Source of the DNA: Prinia subflava
Lineage: Eukaryota > Chordata > Aves > Passeriformes > Cisticolidae
Assembly (NCBI RefSeq): GCF_021018805.1
Contig: NC_086248.1
Coordinates: 97,239,239 to 97,303,238, forward strand
Reading direction: 5' to 3'
Length of the DNA: 64,000 nucleotides
Within the stretch, counting starts at the first letter, position 1. Every line of letters begins with the position of its first letter. This document shows positions 1 to 13,400 of this stretch, piece after piece. Position numbers and translations under genes: made by a program. Below the pieces are notes generated by a model, which saw nothing but the letters and a program-made list of their open reading frames with translations, was not told the DNA's origin and searched no databases.

Positions 1-472
1 AATGTCCAACCTAAACTTCCCCTCTCGTCCTGCAGCAGCGCAGGCAGCCCTGGAGCTGGCATGCTGAGGGGAGAGCACGGCACCTCCCGCCAGGCTCCGG
101 GCTGCCGGCAGGCGCGGCGCCTCTCACGGCGAGCGCTCCCCTCCCACGTCTGCCGGCTTTCCCGTGCCGTGCCACCGCTCTGGCGCTCCGACTGCAGGCG
201 GGGTGCTGCACACCCCCGGCGGTGCCACACCGCGCCCGGGGCAGCCTCCGCTCCCGGCCCGGCTCACGGCCGGCACCACGACAAGCGCATCCCCTGCTCG
301 CCCCGGGCCCCCGAGCCCCCCTGGGCCGCCCCCGCGGCTCTCGGGGGACCCGGGGCTCCGCCTGAGCCCCGCAGCCCGGCCCGGCGGGCGATGCCGCCCG
401 GGGCTCCCCGGTGCCGGCGGCTGCTCCGGTTCCGAGGGGGGCGGTGCGGGCCGGGCCGGCGGCCGGGCTCAC

Positions 473-731
473 CTTTGAAGAAGCGCAGCGCCAGCCCGTA
501 GAGCTCCTCCAGCGCGAAGCCCCAGCGCCGCTCCAGGCTCAGCGCCGCCTCCTCCGCCGCCTCGCCGCCGGCCTCCGCCGCGCCCGGGGAGCCGGGGCCC
601 GCTCGGCCCCGCCCCGCCGCCGGCTCGCCCTGCGCCGGCCGCGCTTCGCAGGGCGGCACCTCGGCGTTGGGGCTCAGCGTCAGCCCGTCCACCGAGACCT
701 CGAGCCGGTCCGAGCTCAGCACCGCCGCCAT
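473..731 (-). CDS. ACBD3: ACBD3 (GCP60) coding exon 1
   Basis: This is the first coding exon of acyl-CoA-binding domain-containing protein 3, a Golgi scaffold that binds giantin/golgin-B1 and PI4KB. The start codon is at 731-729 and the exon encodes 86 residues plus one base. The N-terminus MAAVLSSDRLEVSVDGLTLS matches the vertebrate ACBD3 start. The segment RRWGFALEELYGLALRFFK at residues 68-86 is the beginning of the acyl-CoA-binding domain. Between them lies a Gly/Ala/Pro-rich linker (about residues 25-62), which is variable in this family. The exon ends in AAAG followed by a GTGAGC donor (472-467), so the next exon must start in phase 1. Everything downstream, including the rest of the ACB domain, the charged coiled coil and the GOLD domain, lies left of the window. 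The ATGGCGGC around the start codon also resembles a YY1 site. Confidence 0.93.
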
Positions 732-817
732 CCTCCTCCGCCGCCTCCCACCCGCCCTCCGCCTCCTGCTCCGCTGCGGCGGCCACGTCCCGACTTCCCG
801 TCCCCTCCGACCCGGAT

Positions 818-824
818 CTTCCGG
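818..824 (-). promoter_or_regulatory. ETS-type motif upstream of ACBD3
   Basis: CCGGAAG on the minus strand lies about 90 bases upstream of the ACBD3 start codon. ETS/GABP motifs of this form are frequent close to transcription starts of CpG-island housekeeping genes. The motif is seen directly; its use is inferred. Confidence 0.35.
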
Positions 825-1164
825 GCCCGCCCGCGCCCCGCCCCGCCGCTGCCGGGCCGCGGGAGGCACCGGGGGATGGGGCCGGCGGCTCGTCCCCTCC
901 CCTCGGGGACACTGCCCACTGCCGGGGCTGGGCTGCCGCACCGGGGAACCCCGGGGACGTGCGTGTCTGCGGGAGCCGCTGCTCGGCACCCTGTGCGCCC
1001 TTCTTGGGTGCTTGGCTGATAATGGTTTTTCAACGGCGTTATCTCCCTCGTGAGGAGACACTGCGGGAGCCGGGCCTGTTAAGTCTGGAGAAGACAAGAC
1101 CGAGAGGGAATCTCATTAAATACATAAAAATACCTGAGAGTGCCGAGACTTTTCGGTGGTGCCC

Positions 1165-1420
1165 GTGACAGGATGTGGAGCAATGGCCGTAAACTAACAC
1201 AAGAAGTTCCACCTCAACACGTCAACCTTTTACACTGAGGCTGGCAGAGCCCTGGCACAGCTGCCCAGGGAGGTCACGGGGTGTCCCTCTCTGGAGACAT
1301 TCAAACCCCACCTGGACGCGTTCCTGTGTCACCTGCTCCAGGTGACCTTGCTGTGGCACAGACTTGGACCGGGTGATCTCCAGAGTTCCCTTCCAGCCCT
1401 GATGATTCTATGATCCTGTA
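1165..1420 (+). mobile_element. CR1 LINE 3' fragment
   Basis: The stretch follows the end of an avian CR1: a caatggcc segment near 1180, a ttccacctcaac segment, a ccctggcacag..tgcccaggga segment and a terminal gatgattctatgatcctg at about 1401. The 5' part is missing, as is usual for CR1. Several indels against the family pattern mean no reading frame survives. It sits about 430 bases upstream of the ACBD3 start codon, just outside the CpG island. Confidence 0.85.
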
Positions 1421-4400
1421 AAAGGCTTTTAGTCCAGTTGGAAGGTGGTGTGGGGTCTGCCCTTGACCTCTCATCCTCCTCTCTCAGAATTCATGCTTCA
1501 GGCCTCACGTAGGAGAGGAAAGAAATGAGCCAGAGAAAAGAAAAAAGAGCACAAGGCAATTACTTCTCCAAGAGCTGTATCTGCAATTAGCTCATTCCCT
1601 TGTGACCGTGAAATTCTGCTTACAATAATACTATTATCGTGTGCTGTGGAAGCGGGGAGAGTCGCTGCCACTCACAGCTCCAGAGGTTTATTCCCAGCTC
1701 ACACAATCTTGCTTGCAGGATTTCGAGAGAGACTGCGTTAGCATGGAGTGCTTTTGGTCACATTTCTGAGCCAAACCAAGATTCAGGCTGCACACCTGGG
1801 AAGTGGCACATCCCTGCCTGGTTCTTCATGATGCCAGGGCTACAGCAGACCATTGCACACCTCCGCAGCCTCCTGAAACTCCGGGGTGTGGGGGTCTCAC
1901 CTGTCCCCCCAAAGCCTGTGCCCCCTTCTAGGGTTGTCCCCTGAAGTTTGTCACACTGCCTAATTTATCTGCCATTCAAAGTGGCTTCGGATCCATCTGT
2001 TGGTCTCAGGAACGTTGAAGAAATTTTATTGTCGCATTTACAAAGTGCGTAGAAGCCTTTGGGTGAAAGGGACAAGAAATGTAAAGCTTTGAATTTAAAT
2101 TTAACTTACTTCATTTCCAGTTAGTATTTCTTGGGAGACAATGCTGCTCAAGGCACTGTTTACTACACACGGAGCAGAATTTGGTTTGGATGATAAGTCA
2201 CCTAAGCTTCAAAATAAATTTTCCAACTAACTGGAAATCCTTTGTAGCCTCTTCACTAGCATTTCTGTTTATTGAGCATCAAATATTAACACTGTATGGT
2301 TTGTTTTTTCCTGCCAAAGACTGCCAGATGAGGCTGTACCATCCCCTTTCGTTGGTTGGAGCTCTCCAGAGCACACAGTTCTCTGTACTGACTATTTGGT
2401 GCTACCTCACAGACCAGGCTATCAGCAGAACAGATGATTTTATCTCCTCATACAAGTCTGCACCCTGCCTTACAGGTCTGTCACTTGGGCATCATATCCA
2501 GCTTCACTTTAACATTTAATAGTTAATTTATACATCACTTCTATTGAAATTAGTTTTCAAAGTTTTGGTCTGACACTTTTCCTGCTTGGCTTAAGGAGTA
2601 AGCACTTCATAAATATCTTCTTCTGGCAGCAATTCTACACTTTAATCCATAGTTCCTGCTTTAAGAAACTGAAGTCTTTATCCTTAAAATACATTCTTAG
2701 AGTAAGAGAAGCTGAAGTTCTGACTCATCCTAATTGATTTTCTGTTTCACTCAAATGGAAGAAATACTCACTTTCTATACTGTTAAAACCAGAAGTGTTC
2801 CTGCTTCATGGAAGGAGACTGTCCTGAAACCAGGCAGCCCTTAGTTTGTCTGTGTGTTTGGAGGCCAAAGAGCTAAATCCAAGATGCCAACGAGCTGATT
2901 TTGGGATAATTACAGAAAATTGATTTATCTCCTGGCAGGCCATGTCCCATAGTGAACGCTTAGCAAATGTGAAGCCATTCCTCTCTCCTCGTGCCAGCTT
3001 TGCTCTGCCATGCACGTGAGCTGGCACCAGCAGAGCAGCTTCCTCCACGAAGGGCACCATAAGATCTTGGAGAGAGCCCAGCTAGAGGGTCAGAGCAAGA
3101 TGTCTGTGACAGCGCTGTGTCTGACTGAAGTTCCTTCAGATGCAGGAAGGGGAATAGCTGTGAGATGGTATTTTAGGAAAAAATGAAACTTTAAATCCTC
3201 AGAGGAGTCAGGAAGCCCTAGTCTGGGATCACGTAATAACAAATGATGAAACATTTTTCTAGAAAAATAATTTTGAATTTGCAGTGATAGTTATTTGAGC
3301 TGACTGTTCCCTGGCATGCAACCAGTATGACTTGCAACACCTTCAGTGAATTGCTCATAAGTCCTGTAAATGGAGATGTATTTCCCACATGATTATGACA
3401 AAAAGCTCCCAGTAATATATGTGTTGGACAAAACCCTTAGCTTAATTCACAGATAAGATGAAAATGCTAAGTTCAGCCAGTAAATTGTTCATTCATTTCT
3501 TGGAACAGCAGCTTCTGCATGGGAAAAGAAACACAGAAGAAATACAAGTCCCAGAGAGGGAGTCTAGTCCTGTAAGTACAGTGCTTTCCAGTAAGAAATG
3601 TAAACCTAGCAAATTTATAGAGAATAGATCAATTATTTAATTCAAGCTGCTGAATGTTTGACAGTTAAAAATACCAACCTACTCACTGCAATTATGCAGT
3701 AAAGAATTAAAACATTCATAGGACACTGGCCTCATGTAAACAAGCAGCTCTTCCACTCATCCTGGTGGGAGAGTGAGGAGCTTTCTGCTTGCGGGTACCA
3801 GAGCACCAGCCCTTCCTCCCAGACTGCCCTGGATGAAGCCCATGTGCTTCCTGTGGCTTTGGCTGTCCTCTGGAGGAATCTCATTTGCATGGTGGTATCT
3901 AACACCACCTTTGAGAGATGTGGCCTAACGTGATGTTTGATGCAACAATGGCCCCTAAATATTTGATTATCTCAAATGCACATCTCTGAGCAGCTGGGTC
4001 TGACACTGTGCTGTGGGCTCAGAAATGCAAATAGCTCACTCAGGAGATATTTTTATCGGTTCCTCAGGAATGGCTACATTCAATAAACTGGGTGTGACCA
4101 TCACTCCAGCCCTAGTGCTCTGGTAGCAGCCCAGAGCTCCTGTAGCTGGGAAGGAGTGGAGTGCCTGGTAGGAAAGGCTACGTGTATCTCTGAGAGGGTG
4201 ACCAGGTTAATAAATGAATTAAATTCCTCAGAGTTTGAAAATTGAATTTCTTTTGTGAGTATTAACAGGATTGACCTTTTTCCATAAGATGACAGTCCTA
4301 TTCTTCTTCTTACTATCTTCATTTTCTATTCATGGGAGTTGTACTGGCTGAATAGCACCAGGACCAGGACCAGAAGGAATAAAGTGTTCAAGCTCTTTTG

Positions 4401-7400
4401 GTTTAATTAAAGATTTTCTCTTTGTCTGTCTGCGTTTCCTTACAGGACAGAGATAGAGCTGTTTGGTTAGGAGCTGATCCGACACTGTAAAACCACCCAG
4501 GGAGGGTGGTTACAGTGTAGTGGACTCCCAACTCTTCTAGAAACATGAAGAAAAACAAATTTTATTTGTGCTTATGTCTGATACAATCCAGACTAAGAGT
4601 ATATCTTTGTTTTCCTCTTATAGTTCTTTTGATAACAGTCATTTCATAGAAATTGACTTTGGATGTTGGAAAACATCTTTTTCCAGGACTTAGAATGAAT
4701 CACAGAATCGTAATTATTGTCTGCCATTGTTGCCCATTTTGGTGACCACTCAACCTCAATTACCAAACTGCTCTTTTTTTGTCTGCTTGTTGCTTTTCCT
4801 AAAGTTTAGGAGCTCATGGTGACCCTAATGTACGTGTGGCAGACAGCAGATGTTCTCAGTAACTCTTTAGATGTTCAGGGCATGTTAAACTCAAGGATCA
4901 CACTCCAATGCCTTGTATTTCTGTACTAATTTATGGTGACATCCACACCAATTTCTCTAACTTACAGAATGAGGTGCAGAATAAGTCAATCAGATGAAGG
5001 ATCTTGGCAATGCCTTTTTAGCCATGTCAGCAAATCCTGCTGAAATCAGGTTTATTGGCAGGGTGCTTGAGTGACTCCTGAGGAAATGTGCTGAAGTCCA
5101 CCTTCACTAAATATTTTCATTCTGAGAGACAACAAACATCCCATAGCATGGATGCAGTTATCCCAGCTACAGGTGAGCATGAAAGAGCAGCTCAGCCTCA
5201 TAAATGAAGCGATACCAGCTCCATTATCTCACGCTGATATGATTACATCTGCTGCGGTGTAGCTGTGTAAACAGGCACGCCCTTCACAGGCACAGGACCT
5301 GGGAGAAGCAGCACAGCACTTTTATCTACAAGTCTTTGCCAAATGAGATACGGCCAGGAATTGGAACACTTCCTGAATTTAACCAACTCCTCTAATAAAG
5401 TGATTTTACAGAAGAGAGAACAGGGAAATTGATGCAATTAGCAACTGCACTTCTGGCTATGTGCCCAGAAAAAAATGCGAACTAACAGCCAGATGAATGA
5501 TTCCTATCCATGTTAATTCAGAGCACCTATGGATGCTCTTTTCAAACACCTCCAAAAAGTGAGTTGTGCCTCTGTGGCAGAGTCTGACCTCAACTAGCAT
5601 GTGTCCCCAAAGAGGACAGAGGTGGCACACGGCTGACCCTGAGCTCTGTTGCTCCAACATGTCCTGTTCTGTGCTGTGCTACATACCAGCTTCTTCCCTC
5701 CTGTGTCCTTTTTTTTTGGCTTTATTTTCAAATGAACTGTATCTACCTCTGAGACTCCAAGCTATCCAGTGGGAAATTATAGGCAAAGAGATTTCTCTGC
5801 AAAACCGCTGCCCCTCCTGCCTCTCTCTCGGTAAGAGCAAGGCTGTGTGTGCAACACGTGGCGCTGTCAACGTCACTCCTTCTATTCAGCAAACAGAAGG
5901 ATAACACACCTTTCAAAAGCATGCAGTGAGCCTGTCCCTTTTCCTCTGATTATTGGAGGCACTCTTTAATGGAGAGCACGTGGCTGGTTCCCAGCTGCTC
6001 AGCTGTGGCTCACTTTTTAATGTTGTTATTTGGGGTTATTTCTCCTGCTTTGAGTTAGATTGAGAATGAGGTTTCATGAGATATCTGCAGCCCTGGCCTG
6101 CTCCCAGCCATACACCACACACTCCCATCAGCATCCTAGTTGCCAGCTCTTAAGCTAGTTGGACCACTCAGCAATGCTCTTCACCTTCTTAAGCAGCTGG
6201 GTTGGTTCTCTGCTGGCTTGGAGGGCAGGCCTAGTTCACCAAAGGGTCAGGAAACCACTGGCAGCAGCAGGAGCATGCTGCCAGGAGCAGGAAAGGGAGG
6301 ATGGGAGCAGATTGTCCCTTTGGGCACAGCAGTTACAGCCATGAGCTAATGCCAAATAGCAGTGGTTGCACTCCACCACTGCTCCCAGCTGCGTTTCCTG
6401 CCCTTTCCCTTGCACTGGATCTAGCAATAGAGTGGCTTCAGGGGGAGTTGATCCAGCTGGCTGATATGGCTGAAAACTTCTCATTTTTATGGCATGGTTG
6501 GTTTGTCCTGTTGTCAGCCAGATAAACAGATTCTCCTTGTGGCTGCACAGCCACTAAATGTAACATAAGGAAGGCAGTGCAAATGCAGAGACAGAAACCA
6601 GCTTGTACCCAGCCCAGCTGCAATACCAAACTGCAGCCTAAGGAGCAGCCACACCTATCCAGCCATCCTGCTGTTCCTGCCAGAGGCAGATCGCTCACAG
6701 AGCTTCCCTACCTGTGCTCTTCTGCTCTAATGAACATCTTTTCAGTACAGGAAGTGTATTTTTATCTCCCTTGTTTGGTGTGAGAAGAACTGCACTCCAG
6801 CAGGCAATTTCAACCTCTTCTAATTTGTGGACTGCTAGTGGAGAGGCTAGCAGGACTAAATCTATTGACTTCTGTTCTTTTGTGGACCTTAGAAGTTCCT
6901 CACAGTGGCAACAACTATAGACTGAAATGTACTGCATAGAAGAACTGCTGAGAATCACATAGGACTCACCAGACTGGCAATAGTCTTTTGACATCTTTTT
7001 CTCCTCTCATTTATTTTTATTTCTTTTCGAGGATAATAAAATCAGAGCAGATTATGGAGAGTGAGACTAGTGAATAAAAATGGAAGCTTTGAGCTAAAAC
7101 CTTTTCAGTTCAGTTTCCTAATGGACAGCACAGAACAAACTATTGAGCCAGGACTTCCCATTCTCTCTGTTTGGGATTGAGAATGTCTGTTTGGGAGTAG
7201 GCTGTCTTTTTGGGAGATAAGCAGATAACATCCTTTCTTAGTAGTGCAAGATGCTTTGTTGCAAGCCAGAGTCAAAAAGCTACATTTGTGTAGGGGCTGC
7301 ACTGGTTAACTGTGCCTTCTCTCGGCTTACAGATGCTCCTTTTGGAAAAAGGAAAAATCCATCTGTGGCTCCTTTCTCCATCCTTGCAGAAGGCTGTATT

Positions 7401-10400
7401 TTGGTATGAGGGGGTTTCAGTGTCAATAGTGGCTTGCAGGGAAATGCAGCCTCCTTCCTTTTATACCTCTTCTCCCTCTCTCTCCTGGCTTTATTACCAG
7501 ATCTGATTCACAGCTCAGCCCCATAAACTGAGTCAGTACAATTGTCAGGGTGAAAGGCTGCAAGGAGAGGAATGGGAATGAGGGAGATGGCAAAAGAAAC
7601 TGCAGGCAGGATCTGCTTAAGCTGCCAAACCCTTACTTTCCACCAACTCAGACTTCAGCACTGTCATGTTTAATACATCCATAGTCTGGCCCAGCCCCTT
7701 CAGCTAAAATTGTAGTTTATTTACACTCCTTCTGGTCCCTATCTTGCTGATGACTGAGAGGAATTGCTGCCGAAAACATCATACATTTTTGTCTTAAATA
7801 GAGAGATACATTAATTGTTTTCCTTTCAGATGCTTTGTTGCAAGATAATGAAACCTTTGAATGAAGAGTTAATGTTATACATTAACATATAATTTAAAGT
7901 AATCATGAAGTCATCCACTGGGGACCTCATCATGTCCCTTGTAAAGGGGGGTCTGGGATGGCTGGCATGTGTGGGAAAAACAACAGTAGTTCTCAAAGGA
8001 AAAGCTTAACCAAGGTCAGTACATTTCACCAGCTAGATTCCTGAACAATAATCTCAGGAGAGGAGTATCTGAATGCCTAATTCAGTGGTGACGCACTCCT
8101 ACACACTAGTCCTAAAGCAGCAGAGGTTAACAACACTCAGAATGTCAGCACTGGCCCCCGAGATAAAACATTATCATGATGAAAGGAGCAATTCTCTGGC
8201 ATCCTTCCGCCTGCAGAATCTATATAAGCTGGGCTGCACTCAAGGAGCCTTAGCAGTGCAATTATTAAGTTAAGAACCAGGTCTTTTGCTGATAAAACCC
8301 CTCATTTAGGTGTAGCTATACACACATAGGCACAAGAAGTGTGTCTTTAACCTCACTAAGATACAGCAAAAAAATGTGTCTTTAGTACAGACAAGCCCTT
8401 AGGATCAAAAGTACGTGAATATCTTATGGTGTTGACTTTATTACAGGCCTCCACAGAATGCCCATCACTGTAATTCTTGAGTAGCCTTTAAACAACAACA
8501 AAACAATGGTATTTCCCAGCTAGAGAACAGGCTCTAATATTCGGAGCATCAACTGACATTTCTTTCTAGATCAAACACTGAGGAAGGAAATTCCTTGCCG
8601 GATGGAGTCCCAGGCATCACTGGTGGTGTGCCCATAACCTGTTAGCCATGACAGACAGCTGGTTCTTGCTAATCCTCTCTATCCAAAAAGAGGGCAGTAG
8701 CAATCTTTGAGGTTTGAACCTTATCACTGTGGTGTGAAATGCCACTTGCAGGTCAGTGGCTACTTGTTCCAACCCCCCTCACTACATTTTGGGTGCAAAA
8801 ACATAATTATCTCACAGTTGATTACTTTAAGAGAATAGTCCAGTCCCTTGGCTTAAGTGGTCATGTCAGGAAGGGGCTGGTCCTGATTAGGACTCCTAAA
8901 TCCCACAGAAATAAGTAAGAGTATCCAATATGATCTGGTTTGATGAGAATAACACTTAGAGGCAAGTAGCACAACAAAATATCTAACAATTTTCATCTTT
9001 CTAACTGTCACCAAAGAGACAGGAGAAAAATCCTTCAGAAGGGGTGGAAAATCATGAACATCCAAAGAAGAGAAATTGTTATAACCACTTGTGAAAGAAA
9101 CAAGATTTTAGCTTTGGGATCATATTCATTGCAAAGGGGTCCAAATTTTCAGTTAATTTTATTTTTTGAAAGAGCTTGTTTTCCTCAACTTGTAAAATTT
9201 ATTAGAGGGAAAACATGTGTTTTGAAAGGAAGTAGATTTTTTTTTCTTCAATGACACAGCACAAGATGTTCCCTTCTAATGTGTTGCAGGAGTTGGTTTG
9301 ATGATTCCTCCTGACACCTCAAAGATCCAAGACTACAAAGTAGGGAAGGGATTAAATAAATCACTTAGTCACTGTGGAAAATCATAGCCAGGGAGTCAGA
9401 AGACTGGGATCCCGAGGTTTCCATGGCTATTGTACGAGACAGACAGCTTCATTTTGTCAACCATCTAGGATTGCAGGACTGTTTTTTCTCTTCTTTAATC
9501 AAATGGGCTCACGGTCAACAATTTATCAGTCTCACTTCTAGAAGTTTAGAAGCCACTTGGTTGTCACAAAACTTCAGACAAAGGTAGATAAAAGCTTTGC
9601 AAAAAGTTTCAGCTATCCGTATTTAGAATGGAGGCTGCTCAGTATCTAAAGAACTGAGCTCTTAGTTGTTGAGGGATACAGTAAAATCTAAAATAATCTG
9701 CAGACTGTTAGAGGCAGTGGCTGGAAAGTTATTGAATGTTCAAGAATTTCCAGTATTCTTTTTTCCCAGGTGCCATTAAAAAAACCACAACCTTTAATTC
9801 CACAGCAGCTCATTTCCCCCTGTGATACCATTATGTGTACAGGGCTGGACATGAAAAATGTGCCAGCTCTTACCTGACCCCACACTGCTACACACTGTAG
9901 CATGTAAATTAGTCTCTGTGTGTTGACACAAGTCACCTTTCTTCAGCGTCACTTTACTTAAACAAGCATACACTGTGTGTTTGCGTGTGTGCCTGTGGGT
10001 AGAAGAAACCACCACCCCCCCAGCCAGGTCCTTTTCCTGCTCACACCCTGAGCCCACAGCACAGTGAATGGAGCCCTGGCAAGGTGGGGGAGCCCGAGGG
10101 GGTTTCCAGAGAGCCGTCAGGAAAGACAGGCACCAGGGCTGCTCGCCGGCTCCCTCCCAAGCTTTCTGTCTGCCTGGAGACTGCTTGCTTTCATTTCTGG
10201 GTGCCTCTATTTCCTCATGGATGAAACCTCCCTGCTTGGGAGCTGGGTGCAGCCAGTGCTCAGAGACATGCCAAGCCCATCCCATGGTGGGCCAGTTTCC
10301 ATCCCAAGGGCTGTGGCTGATGCCAAAACATTCCTCACGTTGCCTGACTGTCCTGTCACCTCTGGTAAGAGCCGTGTTTGGCACCGACCATTTCCTCACA

Positions 10401-13400
10401 GACTGGTGAGCTCACGGCTGCTCCAAACCTGTGTCACAGGAGTTTGCACGTCCCTTGGAACAGGCTGCTCCCCACCCACACTACAAAGGCCTATCTGCAC
10501 TACAAACCAAACCACCCTGCCTACAACATTGCAGCCACTTTGCACTGTTTAGTCCTGTGTCGAGGATGCAGAAAGGAACTGGAGGCTCTGCTAGGCAGGA
10601 GGGTGCTGCCCCCAGCCTGGCTGGTCCCCACTACAGGCCCTGCCAAGCCACGGCTCAGCCCCAGCAGTACTTAAAGCAACCACTGCAGCAAACTGGGCAC
10701 TCATGAGATTTTTTTCTGAAGCTTTCCTTCTTTTTTATGTAACTGTTGGTTCCTGGACTCATATTGTTTAATCTGTCTCAGATGGTTTCAGAAAATGGAA
10801 TTGGATGTGCCACTGGTAATGTCAGCTCAGATGGCAGGCCAGCAACAACGGGGAAGGGGGAAAGCTCAGCCAGGCTCACCTTTTTGCTCTGCCACTCACT
10901 GACTTTCACATAACTGTGGGCAGGTTCCCCAACCTTCCTATTTTCTAGTAAAGCAGATATATACCTGGAAGATTTTTTGAAGTCCTCAATAGAAGCAAGT
11001 CCACAGAGCAAAAAGCAGGGATCCTCCCTGAATGTTTATTGTTCAGATTTGGGAAGAAAAAGAAAGGCTTTTCTACAACATCCGCCATTTCAGGGCTGTC
11101 CTTAACAGAGACCCAGCCAAAACTACCTCTCTAGTACTGTGAGGGTGTACAGTGCTAGCACAATTCCACAGTCATTCACTTCTATCTGCTCACTCTAGAT
11201 TAATTAATCCTGTTTCCTTCAACAGTTTCCTTTCCTGCTTTTATGGGAAATTTTGGCCTGGTCAGAGGTTTTTTTGAAATATATATGGCCAAATCCAGTT
11301 AAGGATGAAAATGGGTTTTATATGTTGGGTAATATTGATGGACTTACCCCATGCAAGAGCTCTGTTTGTAAGTGTGTGTGAACAGCACCCAGCAGAGCTG
11401 CCCAAAGGAAGGTTTGCTGCTCTTTTGTCACTATGTAGGGATCACTGATTGTCAGTGTGAGGTAAAAGTCAGTCAATTTTGCAAATCCAGGTAAAATTAC
11501 CTTTCTGTTAACAAACCGTGCAAAATTACTCAGTTTGTCTAACCTTGAATTCCTCCTGGTTTCTGGGGAGATTATGTCCCAAATTCCTTGAACTATATAA
11601 TGATTGCTATTGTATTTTATTTTGGTTGTGTGAACATGAAGTAGGGCGGACTTGTAATACACCAGGGACTGTGTAGAGCAGCAGCTGTTACACTTTCAAA
11701 GAGCATTACTGAGCTTTTTATAGTTGGCTGCAGTTGACATCACAGCTAAATAGAGTCTTGCTCTAAAATATACTCCACCCAGCCTTTGCAACCTGAAATC
11801 TATGCATTGCTGGGAGGAGAGAGGGTCACAGGAAGCAATGCAATAGCAGCACAGAAGTGAAAGCCTGGAGATGTGTTTGCTTGTTTTAGAAATGCCCTTG
11901 AATATTTTTTTTCCAGGAAGAGCAGAATGAAACCTTTTGTCTCAGGATCAGCAATCAAATCTGGTCAGAAGTGACCAATAGCTGCAGTACCTCACTGAAG
12001 GTAGCCTTAGTGCCTCATGGATGACTGTCCAAACCAAAAGAGTCCAAATGCTTTTACACTGTTATCACTGGTGCCACCAGGATGCTGCTGGGACCTGGGT
12101 AAAAGCTACTGTGCAGTAAAAATCATTGGAGAGGAGCATCACACACCCAGCCTCCTTTCTGGACTGGACCAGCAGCTTCCAGAGCTTTTGGGAGAGAGCT
12201 CTGCACTGTACTCATATCAAGAAAATAACAAAGCTGAGTTAGTTGAAACAAAGCTGAAGTTTATCCAGGACTCAAGTTTAGCCCCCAAAATGACTAAATC
12301 CACACTGTCTTTGCATGTGTCTGAGTATCCCAACTACTCCATAAACTGGACATACTCCATGTGAATGGCCTGGGTTTCCTGGGATACTTTCACAGCTTTA
12401 CATGCACTGCAACTCCTTTCTGAGTCTGTGACTGAGGACTCTGGTTTTCAGATATGGTTTCTTCTGGGATCCTAAATGAAAATGACCTCATGGGGAAATG
12501 TCAATATGTTACTCTTTGCCTGACTTCTGTTTCATTTTGCAAGGAGCCACTGTCCTGGCAAGAAGTCCGGCCAGGCCAGGGATTTCTAGCCTACCTTCAC
12601 CAGGAAAGACTGCAAAATGTGAGGAGATGGTGCATCACCAGTCTGTGAGCCCTCCCTGGGTGTTGGTTAGATGGCCTGCCAAAAACATCACAGGTGAGAC
12701 TTACTGGCACAAGCCCTTTCACAATCTGACACTGTTTACTGTTCATAGGGTGTGATGGCACAATTCCTCCTGGAAACTGCACAGACACAAGCCTCCTCTC
12801 TGCTGCAAAATGGATTATCCTCATAGCCAAATGAATCAGCACCTACCCAGCGCAGCAGCCAGGACTGACCAGCACTGACTTCCCCTTCCAAAATGTCAAA
12901 CAAATTTCTGCTTCAGCATATGACACCAGCAACCACACAAGTCTCCCAGCCTCAGGGTTGTTGCTGTCCTCTTTATGTTATGTTCCCCTTCCTATTCATA
13001 TCAATGTTCAATGATCAACTCCCAAATGGTTCAGACTTCACCCAGAGGAAAAAAAAAGCCATTATCTAAACTATGGCTATTCTGCAAGTGCTCCAAAAAG
13101 CACTTCATCACCCTTTTTTTCCACAATTCATGATTTTCACATGCCTATGTGGAGAAAGCCAGGAACCTGGACCCACAGATCTGGAGAGGATTTCACAGGA
13201 GTGGCTCTCCTTTTGTTGTGGAAAGAAAGTAAGTCTTTACTTTTATGTGATGTGGTTGATGGTTTTTCCAGCTGCTGAAAACACAGGCCAGATTGAGAAG
13301 TGACCCTGGGAAGTGTGGACAGGGAAAGAATTCACTCAGACCTGGAATAAATGACCTGGTCTTTTGCAGCTGTTCGTGCCTACACATTTTACATAGTCCT

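Larger units (their letters stand above)
1..960. promoter_or_regulatory. ACBD3: CpG island over the ACBD3 5' end
   Basis: The first roughly 960 bases are very GC-rich and dense in CpG, then composition falls sharply to AT-rich avian background. The island covers the ACBD3 start codon, its first exon and the start of intron 1, as expected for a housekeeping promoter. No TATA box is seen upstream of the start codon. The island's left boundary may lie outside the window. Open frames on both strands here are a by-product of the GC content. The transcription start cannot be fixed from sequence alone but should lie between about 735 and 850. Confidence 0.85.

Noticed and set aside
61..501. Several open frames of 100-200 codons on the plus strand in the ACBD3 island
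   Set aside because: Low-complexity Arg/Ala/Pro/Gly translations antisense to the ACBD3 exon and intron, caused by GC content.
4690..4730. Short gaatcacagaatcg match suggesting another CR1 end
   Set aside because: Only the short motif matches; flanking sequence does not follow the CR1 pattern on either strand.
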